From: Rhodoferax sp. GW822-FHT02A01
GTDB lineage: Bacteria; Pseudomonadota; Gammaproteobacteria; Burkholderiales; Burkholderiaceae_C
Direction: 5' to 3'
Assembly: GCF_038784515.1 (NCBI RefSeq)
Contig: NZ_CP152376.1
Location: forward strand, 4,712,001 to 4,776,000
DNA: 64,000 bases
In this document: piece after piece, positions 46,464 to 53,511 of the stretch
Layout: every line of letters starts with the position of its first letter
Numbering within the stretch: position 1 is the stretch's first letter
The notes under the pieces: model-generated
What the model was told of the DNA's origin: nothing
What the model saw: the letters and a program-made list of their open reading frames with translations, nothing else
Database searches by the model: none
Made by a program: the position numbers and the translations under genes

Positions 46464-48605
46464 TTACTTGAATTTGTAGACGTAACGGCCGCCTACGAAA
46501 GTGACGTTTTGAATGGGCTGCAGCGAGACTGTCGAGTTGTCGGCGTAAGCGAAAGGTGTCGTACTGCTGCCCCAGGCCCACTGGTTGTATTCAGTGCGCT
46601 GATTGATCAGTTCAAACTGGATTTCCGATGCCTTGTCCAACTGGTACTTGGCATACAGCTTGAGAGTCATGGAACGATAGATTTCGTCCGAAGGCGGGTT
46701 GACGACTGCAGCACCCGTGGTCATGTTGATCCGGTAGGTATTGCGGTCTTCCAGAAAGGAAACGTTGCCCCCCAGTTCAAGCTTCGAGCTGATCTTTGCC
46801 GTTGCACCCAATCCGACCGTGGTATTCAGGTTGCCTAATTCAGCGATATACCCAACATCTTGGCGCATGCCCATGGTCTGTTTTCCGCTGCTGGCATACG
46901 CCGTTAAAGCCCACTTGTCATTGAGCTTGAGACTGGCATCCAGGTTGACAGAAAACGTGTCTGCGTTGTTCACGCCTGCCGACGTGGGTCCACTGTAATG
47001 ATCCGTTCCTTGCTCGACCGAAGCTTGAATCGACAGCGCATCGCTTGCCATCCAGTCAGACGCAATCTTCACGGCGTCGCGATTGCGGTCCAGCATCGTC
47101 ACAGGGAACGTTCCGCTCAGATTGCTGCTGGCAGAGTAGGAAATGAACGCATAGCCGGTGGTGGGATCTAGCGAATACCAGCGGTAGCCATCCCGCTCGC
47201 TATGCCTCAAACTAAGGGAGCCATTGAGGGTCTCCGACAGTGATCGACGCAACTCCGCGGTAAACCCGACTTCATTTGTCCGCTCCCGCATGGCGGCCAT
47301 GGAGTCACTTGGAACCAGCGACGTGGAAACAGGACGATTGCGGTTGATGGACGCATAGTCAATGGCCAACAACCCGCGTGTATCACGTGAAAATTGGTAA
47401 AGTGCCTCGGCCTTGCCAGTCATGCGCAAGGAGTTGCTCGGCGAGTTCGTGTAAAGAGTACCCGAGCTGTCGGCGTAATAGTTGGCGATCCGGGTGCTGT
47501 CATCTTTCTGCTCGTAGCGGCCATTGAAATTGAGCGTCCAGTCGCTGCCGGGTCGCATGGTCAGTCCAACTTGCGCCAAGGTGGTATCAACAGCGCCGCC
47601 CAAGCTTCCAGAACCCAGACTGCCAAAACTTTCATCTTGTGTGGCATGGGTGTAGGCGACCTTGAAATTGGCACGTGTGGTGGGCTGGAACGCGTAGGTG
47701 CCCGAAAGATAGATCTGGTGTGCCTGGTTGTCGGGGGCGAGCGCAACCGGTTGCGAAAGGTTGGTGGCCAGTGCAGCCTGCGTCGCTCCGGCGCCCAATA
47801 CGCCGCCAATCCCGCCGAGGGAAACGGTGCTGTTATCGTTCTTGTAAAAAGATCCGTAGTAGCCGGCAGTGATGCTGAGCTTGTCTTCAAAATAGTGGAC
47901 GGCACCTTCAAATTGCTGGGTAGTGGAATTGACCGGCTCCGGCATGAGGAACAACGCAGCCACCGTTGAATTGGTCCCTGAACAGATCGGGCTGATTACG
48001 TTGGAGCAATATCCACCGACGCCGGAAAGGCGGGTTCCATCTTTGTCTTCACTCTTGAAGTTCGCCTCGACGGACAGGTTGGATGAAATCCATTTGAGAC
48101 CTGAGAGCGAAAACGATTTTCTCTTAAGGTCCAGGTTGACATTCGTTCCACCCGCCAATGCCACGGAATTGGTTACCGGATTGGTGCTGCCAATGCCCTG
48201 CATGCCCGTGTTGAGCGTCAGCGGATCGTGATGAACCTGCTCACTGTATTCAATGGAGAACTTCCAGTCGCTCTGCATCTCACGGGAGAAGTTCAGCTCC
48301 CGGTTGTCCAGCCCCAGATTGCGACCCTCGCTGCGCGTCCATAGCCCGGTTGCCTCCTCGCGCCGGATGTACTCATAGTCCAGTAGGACAGCAGAGTCGG
48401 AATCGCCGTAGCCGTTGTATTGGCTCCAGAGGCTGCGGTCTTTGCGGGAACCCGATGTGCCTGCAGCGCCTACGGAAACGGAGGTCGTGTCGGGCTTGGT
48501 CAGCTTGTCCATGTCGTCGTCGGCATAGGCCTGACCAAAGGCCGCCAACAGCGCCACGACAAGTACCGTCTGCTGAAAGCTGCAATGTTCTTTGCGTGTT
48601 GTCAT
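46464..48605 (-). CDS. mtrB: MtrB/PioB-family decaheme-associated outer-membrane porin
   Basis: A 713-residue protein with a signal peptide (about 1-28, ending AYA). A beta-barrel follows, built of alternating strands throughout, e.g. NREMQSDWKFSIEYSEQV-type pairs, ending FVGGRYVYKFK. Family length is normal (about 680-720). MtrB sheathes the MtrA cytochrome so the haem chain can cross the outer membrane. It lies 15 nt after the MtrA-type gene. No CXXC pair is present in the mature N-terminus, in contrast to Shewanella MtrB; the only mature cysteines I see are in GGYCSNVISPICSG. Confidence 0.92.
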   Translation of the reverse strand: MTTRKEHCSFQQTVLVVALLAAFGQAYADDDMDKLTKPDTTSVSVGAAGTSGSRKDRSLWSQYNGYGDSDSAVLLDYEYIRREEATGLWTRSEGRNLGLDNRELNFSREMQSDWKFSIEYSEQVHHDPLTLNTGMQGIGSTNPVTNSVALAGGTNVNLDLKRKSFSLSGLKWISSNLSVEANFKSEDKDGTRLSGVGGYCSNVISPICSGTNSTVAALFLMPEPVNSTTQQFEGAVHYFEDKLSITAGYYGSFYKNDNSTVSLGGIGGVLGAGATQAALATNLSQPVALAPDNQAHQIYLSGTYAFQPTTRANFKVAYTHATQDESFGSLGSGSLGGAVDTTLAQVGLTMRPGSDWTLNFNGRYEQKDDSTRIANYYADSSGTLYTNSPSNSLRMTGKAEALYQFSRDTRGLLAIDYASINRNRPVSTSLVPSDSMAAMRERTNEVGFTAELRRSLSETLNGSLSLRHSERDGYRWYSLDPTTGYAFISYSASSNLSGTFPVTMLDRNRDAVKIASDWMASDALSIQASVEQGTDHYSGPTSAGVNNADTFSVNLDASLKLNDKWALTAYASSGKQTMGMRQDVGYIAELGNLNTTVGLGATAKISSKLELGGNVSFLEDRNTYRINMTTGAAVVNPPSDEIYRSMTLKLYAKYQLDKASEIQFELINQRTEYNQWAWGSSTTPFAYADNSTVSLQPIQNVTFVGGRYVYKFK

Positions 48606-48620
48606 GATCGTTACACCTTC

Positions 48621-49613
48621 TCAACGGAAGAGGCGCTGTCCAGCGGAAGCTGGGTTGTTGCTGCCATGCACCTGGGTGTGGCAGTTGAGACAGCCCCGTC
48701 CCTGGGTGATTGCGGCTCCATTCCACCAGCCCGGATTGCCGACTGAACCGCTGGCCACAGAAGGCTGGATCGCTCCATGGGTGGTATGGCAGGTCTGGCA
48801 CAGGAACGGCGGTCGGCTCTTCAACAGACTTGGTGCCGTGGTGCCATGCGCCTCGTGGCAGTTGCCGCAGTTCTCATCAACGGGTTGGTGGCTATGCACA
48901 AAGGGGCCACGCTTTTCCATGTGGCAGGCATAGCAGGTGTCAACTACGCTGTCGCGCTTCATCAAGCTGGGACCAGCCGAGCCATGCGGGTTATGACAGT
49001 CGGAGCACGACATCTTGCCTTCAACCAAAGGATGGTGTGACGGCTTGTTCAGCTGTGTGCGCTGGGCCTTGTGGCATGCGAAGCAGGTCTCGCTCTGCAT
49101 CCGTTTGTCACGCACCGGATCCTTGGCGACGTGCGCCTTGTGGCAAGCGGAACAGGTTACATCACGTGTCTGATGTACGCTGCCGTCCCAGTGATCACGC
49201 TTGCTATCGTGGGAGTGGCACTCCTGACATGTTTCGTTTCGAACCTGTGCGCTCGAAGGCGTCTTGCCACCATAGACGACATCAGGGTGAGGCCGCTTTC
49301 CGGACCCCTTGTAGTCCAGATGGGCCTCGCTCGCGCCATGGCAACTGGTGCAGGTAGGTGTGCGAATGTCCGTTTGCGTTCCATGGCGGGTTTTGCCGAT
49401 CGGGTTTGGAGGGCGGGTGTCGGCCACCGTTCCATGCCGGGTCTTGCCGATGGCAAGAAGTTCGGGTGCATCGGATTCGTCATGACAGGCCGTGCAGGCT
49501 GCATCACCCTTTAGTACCAGGTCTTGGGGCTCGTCGGCGGCCTGCACCGACGATACGCACAGCACCACCCCCGCGGCCACACACCACGTCATCAACCGTC
49601 TCATGAGCTTCAT
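48621..49613 (-). CDS. mtrA: MtrA/DmsE-family periplasmic decaheme cytochrome
   Basis: 330 residues from the ATG at 49613 (MKLMRRLMTW), with AGGGAAACGG as RBS; an upstream ATG is less likely. The signal ends SSVQAA (about 26). Ten CXXCH sites are at Cys40, 88, 129, 154, 177, 203, 227, 249, 272 and 308. It should form the haem wire inside the MtrB-type barrel. Between haems 1 and 2 a 17-residue block is repeated in tandem, IGKTRHGTVADTRPPNP and IGKTRHGTQTDIRTPTC. Equivalent names for this role are MtoA and PioA, depending on electron direction. Confidence 0.93.
   Translation of the reverse strand: MKLMRRLMTWCVAAGVVLCVSSVQAADEPQDLVLKGDAACTACHDESDAPELLAIGKTRHGTVADTRPPNPIGKTRHGTQTDIRTPTCTSCHGASEAHLDYKGSGKRPHPDVVYGGKTPSSAQVRNETCQECHSHDSKRDHWDGSVHQTRDVTCSACHKAHVAKDPVRDKRMQSETCFACHKAQRTQLNKPSHHPLVEGKMSCSDCHNPHGSAGPSLMKRDSVVDTCYACHMEKRGPFVHSHQPVDENCGNCHEAHGTTAPSLLKSRPPFLCQTCHTTHGAIQPSVASGSVGNPGWWNGAAITQGRGCLNCHTQVHGSNNPASAGQRLFR
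49350..49451 (-). repeat. Tandem 51-nt duplication inside the MtrA-type gene
   Basis: Two in-frame 51-nt units encode residues 55-71 and 72-88. Both begin IGKTRHGT and share xDxRxP. At nucleotide level GTTCCATGGCGGGTTTTGCC (49378 on) and GTTCCATGCCGGGTCTTGCC (49429 on) match closely. Only the second unit ends in the haem-2 CXXCH cysteine. Confidence 0.8.
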
Positions 49614-49673
49614 TTCCGTTTCCCTAATGTGTGCCCGTGTTTCCGGGCCCATCCGACAGTCCTAGCCGCTCAA

Positions 49674-49695
49674 GCCCGGCGCTTGCGCCCCGGGC
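49674..49695 (-). promoter_or_regulatory. GC-rich hairpin between monoheme and decaheme genes
   Basis: GCCCGG and CCGGGC pair, with an inner CGC/GCG around TT and a CC bulge. It lies 10 nt after the monoheme cytochrome stop and 61 nt before the MtrA-type start. There is no T tract, so it is more likely a processing or partial-attenuation element than a terminator. Confidence 0.45.
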
Positions 49696-49704
49696 GTCAA
49701 GGGC

Positions 49705-50073
49705 CTATTGCGCCAGGATCCACTGCGCCAGGTTCTTCAGTGCCTTGGCGTCTTTGGTATCGATGATCTTGTGTTCGTCTTCGGTGCCATCTTCCAGCTT
49801 GATCTTGGGACCCGTGGTGATGTTCTTAATGATCTTGTCTTCACCATCAGCCTTGCCGGCGTACTTGGCGGCAATCTTCTTGTACGAGGGGCCCTTCTTG
49901 GTCTTGTCAATGGCGTGGCACTTGAAGCAGTCGTTCTTCTTGGCCAGCGACTGGGCAGCATCGGCGTCCACATCGGCAGCAAATGCACTTCCGCCCAGGC
50001 CAAGGAAAGCAGCCAATGCAAACGAAGTGACACACGTCACAGCACGAAAAGAAGTAAAGGTTGCGGATTTCAT
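49705..50073 (-). CDS. Periplasmic monoheme c-type cytochrome, no Met ligand
   Basis: A 122-residue exported cytochrome: signal peptide about 1-32 (ending SAFA), then the single haem site CFKCH (Cys49, Cys52, His53). The fold has class I features (GPSYKKIAAKYAG and a C-terminal ALKNLAQWIL helix). The mature chain has no Met; the only other His is His101 in EDEHK, where class I cytochromes place the Met ligand. It is the first gene of the operon, 92 nt before the MtrA-type gene, in the place of a periplasmic shuttle such as MtoD. It should carry electrons between the inner membrane and the decaheme conduit. Confidence 0.9.
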   Translation of the reverse strand: MKSATFTSFRAVTCVTSFALAAFLGLGGSAFAADVDADAAQSLAKKNDCFKCHAIDKTKKGPSYKKIAAKYAGKADGEDKIIKNITTGPKIKLEDGTEDEHKIIDTKDAKALKNLAQWILAQ

Positions 50074-50189
50074 ACGACTTGGCCCCTAACAATGCAGATT
50101 GATTAACAAAGGTTTACTCGCGGTTTACCTTGCAAACAATTTTGCGCGCGTACCTTGTCTACCGATATAGGAAGCACAGTAGATTTCGC

Positions 50190-50205
50190 ATAGGAATATT
50201 CCTAT
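50190..50205. promoter_or_regulatory. RcsAB-like palindrome upstream of the cytochrome operon
   Basis: ATAGGAATATTCCTAT is a perfect 16-bp palindrome, 117 nt upstream of the monoheme cytochrome ATG. Its core TAGGAATATTCCTA differs by one base from the enterobacterial RcsAB box TAAGAATATTCCTA, a site type used by NarL/FixJ-family regulators. A further ATAGGAA half-site lies at 50167-50173. The NarL-type regulator gene ends 19 nt away, so it is the natural candidate binder. Confidence 0.6.
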
Positions 50206-50223
50206 ACGAAGCTTTATTTGAGC

Positions 50224-50859
50224 TTAGTCAACCAAATGGTGGTCAATTGCGTAGCGGACCAAGTCAATCTGGGTGCTCAAGTTCATCTTTGCCAGGATAT
50301 GGGTCTTGTGCGTGCTGACGGTTTTGACACTGAGTGAAAGCTCCGCAGCGATAGCGGTCAGCCCCATGCCGCGCACGATGCGGCTGAACACGTCGAACTC
50401 CCGGTCCGTCAGCAAGGTGTGCGGCAGACTCTGGCTCTGGGGCGCCATATCGCTGGCCAGCAACTCTGCCACGTTCGGGCTGATGAACATGCCGCCCGCG
50501 ACCACCCGGCGCATAGCGGGCAACAGCAGCTCCGAATCACCTTCCTTGGACAGGTACCCGGATGCGCCAGCACGAATGGCGCGCACCGCGTACTGCTCCT
50601 CCGGATGCATGCTGAAGATCAATATGGGCAATTTGGGGCGCAGGTTTTTGACCATCTTGACCAGTTCCAAACCATTGCGCCCCGGCATGGAAATGTCCAG
50701 CACCAGCAGACTCCAGTCCCTTGCCCGCACTTGCTCCAGCAAAGCGTTGCCATTGGCCGCCTCGCCCTGCACCACCAGGTCATCGGTGTCTGCCAGGATC
50801 TTTCTCAGACCGTCGCGAATGATGGCGTGGTCGTCGGCGATCAATACATCGTGCTTCAT
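50224..50859 (-). CDS. NarL/FixJ-family response regulator
   Basis: 211 residues from the ATG at 50859, 10 nt after the kinase stop; the longer frame runs inside the kinase gene. The receiver domain has DDHAIIRDGL and phospho-acceptor Asp55 (LLVLDISMPG). A LuxR-type HTH (about 145-205) contains LTDREFDVFSRIVRGM and LSVKTVSTHKTHILAKM. It is the partner of the upstream sensor kinase and the last gene of the tlpA-kinase-regulator operon. The cytochrome operon begins 150 nt downstream on the same strand. Confidence 0.93.
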   Translation of the reverse strand: MKHDVLIADDHAIIRDGLRKILADTDDLVVQGEAANGNALLEQVRARDWSLLVLDISMPGRNGLELVKMVKNLRPKLPILIFSMHPEEQYAVRAIRAGASGYLSKEGDSELLLPAMRRVVAGGMFISPNVAELLASDMAPQSQSLPHTLLTDREFDVFSRIVRGMGLTAIAAELSLSVKTVSTHKTHILAKMNLSTQIDLVRYAIDHHLVD

Positions 50860-50869
50860 ATAACTGCTT

Positions 50870-52858
50870 TCATGCGTTTCTCTGGGGCGACTCAGCCTCT
50901 TCAGCCGGCACTCTGACTTCCAGCCGCGTTCCCTCACCCGCGTAACTGCGGACCACAAAACCTGCGCCGATGGCAGCGCATCGCTCCCGCATGCTGACCA
51001 GCCCGATGCCCCGGCTGGCCCTGCCGGAATCAAAGCCGCAGCCGTTGTCCTGAATGGACAGGAGCAAGGCGTTGTCGCGGAACCCCAGGGAAACTTCTAC
51101 CTTGCTGGCCTGCGCATGCCGCGCCACGTTGGTCAAAGCCTCCTGCACGATACGGAACAGTGCCGTGGCCAGGATGTCGTCCTGGACCCGGTCCGCATCC
51201 TGCAAATGGAGGTCGACCTGGATTCCGCTGTGCTTGAACATGTCCTGTGCCTGCCAGCTCAAGGCCTCACGAAAGTCCAGATCGTCCAAAACCCGGGGCC
51301 GCAATTCCGTGGCGATGCGCCTGACCGAACCGATGGCGGCATCCATCTGGTGACGCATTTCATCCACATCCTTCACCGTCGTCGGCTTGCCATCCTTGAG
51401 CCGGCTGCCCAGCCAGGACAGGCTGAGCTTGAGCCCGGTGAGCTGCTGGCCCAGGTCATCATGCAACTCGCGCGAAATGCGCTTGCGCTCCTCTTCCCGC
51501 ACGCTCTGCAAGGACGCCGAAAGCTCGCGCAACTGCGTGTTGACCAGCCGCAACTCTGCCTCGGCAGCGCGATGTTCGGAAACGTCGCGCAAGACGGCCG
51601 TCATCTGCATCTTTCCGCCGATGACGGAGCGTGAAAGCGTAGCTTCGAGAGGGAATTCCGTGCCGTCGGATCGCAGGCCCATGATCTCTGCGTTTCCCGC
51701 TGCGGCCCGTGGCGACTCCATACCGCGCAAACCCGACGGGATCAGCAGGTCCAAGGGCTGGCCTGTGACTGCCACTGCTTTGCGGCCAAACATTTTTTCC
51801 GCAGACGGATTGAACAGCACGATGCGCATCGCTTCGTCCACTGCCACGATGGCATCCATGACCGAATTCACCGTATGCTGGTAGCGCTCATCGGCCGCAT
51901 TCAAAGCCATGGTGAGCTGGTGCTTGAGGCGCAGCTTTCCCACCAGATAAGTGGCCACCAAGGCCGTAAAGACGCTCACCAGCAAGGCACCAATGCCGAT
52001 CGGCCATGCCGTCTCGCGCCAGGCTACCAGCCGTTGGGACGCGTCATCCGCCACGCTGACCCGTATGGGAAATCCGGCCAGATGGCCCATGGCATAGGTC
52101 AGTGGCGTGCCGTCCTCGGCCACATGGTCCACCGCCTGCACGGCGCTGGTCGGGTCTGTTTCCAGCAACTTGCCCCACTCGGGAGCGAACTGCCCCAAGG
52201 CGCTTTCACGATGGGGCCAACTCGCAAACAAGGTTCCGTCAGACAGGTAGAAGGCAATGGGCCGCACGTAGTCGAGTTGCACCACGCTGTACATCTTCTC
52301 GAAGGTTGTCAGGTCCACGGCCACTACCACTACCCCGCGAAAACGCCCGTTCTCCGCAAGCAGCGGACGTGCCAGGTTGAGCGTCCAGCCGGTGTCGTCA
52401 CTGTTGCGCAGTGGCCGCCCTATCACCAGGCCATCTGCCCCGCGCTGCACCAGGCGCCGGAAATAGTCGGTTTCTGCCAGGTTGGTCGACGCCGGCGCGT
52501 TGGTACCGGAGGCATTGATGAGCCGACCCTGGGCATCCAGCAGAAACAGGGAGCGGACCTGGCGCATCCCCGCCACTCTGGAATTGAGCAAAAGCCGCAC
52601 CGTCTGGCCTGATAAATCCTGCTGCGTACCAAAGGGGGTTTGCAGGCGCTCCTGCACGCCTTTCAGAACCAGATCCATGGTCTCAAACTGCCGCTCCGTC
52701 TGTTGCACCACCATCTGGGTCAGATTGGCCGTCTCCATGCGGGCATGGTTCATCTCCCGGTCACGCAAACCCCAGAGCAGAAAACCCACCGATAACAGAA
52801 TGGCCGAGATGGTCAGCGTAGCCAACAGCTTCACGTAGCGACCAGACCCTTGCACCAT
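50870..52858 (-). CDS. Sensor kinase with periplasmic Cache domain, PAS and HisKA_3
   Basis: 662 residues from the ATG at 52858. An N-terminal membrane helix (about 12-30), a periplasmic dCache-type domain (about 40-275, with RSLFLLDAQGRLINASG and TDYFRRLVQRGADGLVIG), and a second helix (about 285-307) come first. A PAS domain (about 325-430) and the HisKA_3 dimerisation helix with His466 (SRELHDDLGQQL) follow. Last is an ATPase domain with EALTNVARHA and DNGCGFD. It senses a periplasmic ligand and phosphorylates the NarL-type regulator. Confidence 0.92.
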   Translation of the reverse strand: MVQGSGRYVKLLATLTISAILLSVGFLLWGLRDREMNHARMETANLTQMVVQQTERQFETMDLVLKGVQERLQTPFGTQQDLSGQTVRLLLNSRVAGMRQVRSLFLLDAQGRLINASGTNAPASTNLAETDYFRRLVQRGADGLVIGRPLRNSDDTGWTLNLARPLLAENGRFRGVVVVAVDLTTFEKMYSVVQLDYVRPIAFYLSDGTLFASWPHRESALGQFAPEWGKLLETDPTSAVQAVDHVAEDGTPLTYAMGHLAGFPIRVSVADDASQRLVAWRETAWPIGIGALLVSVFTALVATYLVGKLRLKHQLTMALNAADERYQHTVNSVMDAIVAVDEAMRIVLFNPSAEKMFGRKAVAVTGQPLDLLIPSGLRGMESPRAAAGNAEIMGLRSDGTEFPLEATLSRSVIGGKMQMTAVLRDVSEHRAAEAELRLVNTQLRELSASLQSVREEERKRISRELHDDLGQQLTGLKLSLSWLGSRLKDGKPTTVKDVDEMRHQMDAAIGSVRRIATELRPRVLDDLDFREALSWQAQDMFKHSGIQVDLHLQDADRVQDDILATALFRIVQEALTNVARHAQASKVEVSLGFRDNALLLSIQDNGCGFDSGRASRGIGLVSMRERCAAIGAGFVVRSYAGEGTRLEVRVPAEEAESPQRNA

Positions 52859-52872
52859 GGTTCTGCGGGCCC

Positions 52873-53403
52873 TCAAGGTTGCGCCGAACGGATCAGGCCG
52901 GCAATCCACTTTTGCGCCTGCGGGCTGTCCCACTCCCGGGCACCGTAGTACTTGCCCAACACGCGCCCTTTGGCATCCACCAGCACGGTAAGCGGCAGGC
53001 GATTGGCACCCAGCATGTTCTCCATTTCCAGCGCCCGGTCAATGTAGTGGTTGAGTGTGGCGTTGGCACTGCGCAAATACGCCTTCGCGGCGGCCTCGCT
53101 GTCATCGGTGGAGATGCCTATGACGGCAAACTGCCTGGATTGGGTCTGCCAAGCCAGCCGCTCCAACGAGCCCATCTCCATGCGACACGGGCCGCACCAG
53201 CTCGCCCACACATTGATCAGCAGCGGCTTGCCCCGGTATTGGGACAGCGCCCGGTCCGGTCCGTTGAGTCCACGCAGGGTAGCCTCGCGCAAGCTCGCGC
53301 CGACCACCACCTCATCGGCGGTCTTGGCCAGGACGGGCCCGCCCCAAGCCAGCGCGCAGCTCAGGCCCACCGCGCACAGCACCCTGCATGAATGTATTTG
53401 CAT
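52873..53403 (-). CDS. TlpA/ResA-like periplasmic thioredoxin
   Basis: A 176-residue protein with a signal peptide (about 1-26, ending VLA) and a thioredoxin domain with the CXXC site NVWASWCGPCRMEMGSLERL and cis-Pro NRLPLTVLVDAKG. It belongs to the TlpA/ResA family, which reduces periplasmic disulfides, for example apocytochrome CXXCH thiols before haem attachment. It is the first gene of the operon with the sensor kinase (14 nt gap). Its position next to a gene set with 21 haem sites suggests a maturation role, though that is inference. Confidence 0.9.
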   Translation of the reverse strand: MQIHSCRVLCAVGLSCALAWGGPVLAKTADEVVVGASLREATLRGLNGPDRALSQYRGKPLLINVWASWCGPCRMEMGSLERLAWQTQSRQFAVIGISTDDSEAAAKAYLRSANATLNHYIDRALEMENMLGANRLPLTVLVDAKGRVLGKYYGAREWDSPQAQKWIAGLIRSAQP

Positions 53404-53474
53404 AGGGACCGAACATAGCAGAAGCCGATTGCCTGCGGATTTGCTTTAGGTCAGCCAATACGGAAACAAGAACA

Positions 53475-53487
53475 GGGGCCAAGCCCC
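53475..53487 (-). terminator. Weak terminator after the PEP-CTERM genes
   Basis: GGGGC and GCCCC pair around CAA. On the minus strand the stem is followed by the T-rich TGTTCTTGTTTCC. The short stem makes it a modest candidate. It lies 24 nt after the SdiA-regulated-type stop. Confidence 0.5.
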
Positions 53488-53511
53488 CGTCGCCAAATGC
53501 TTCCCGCGCGC

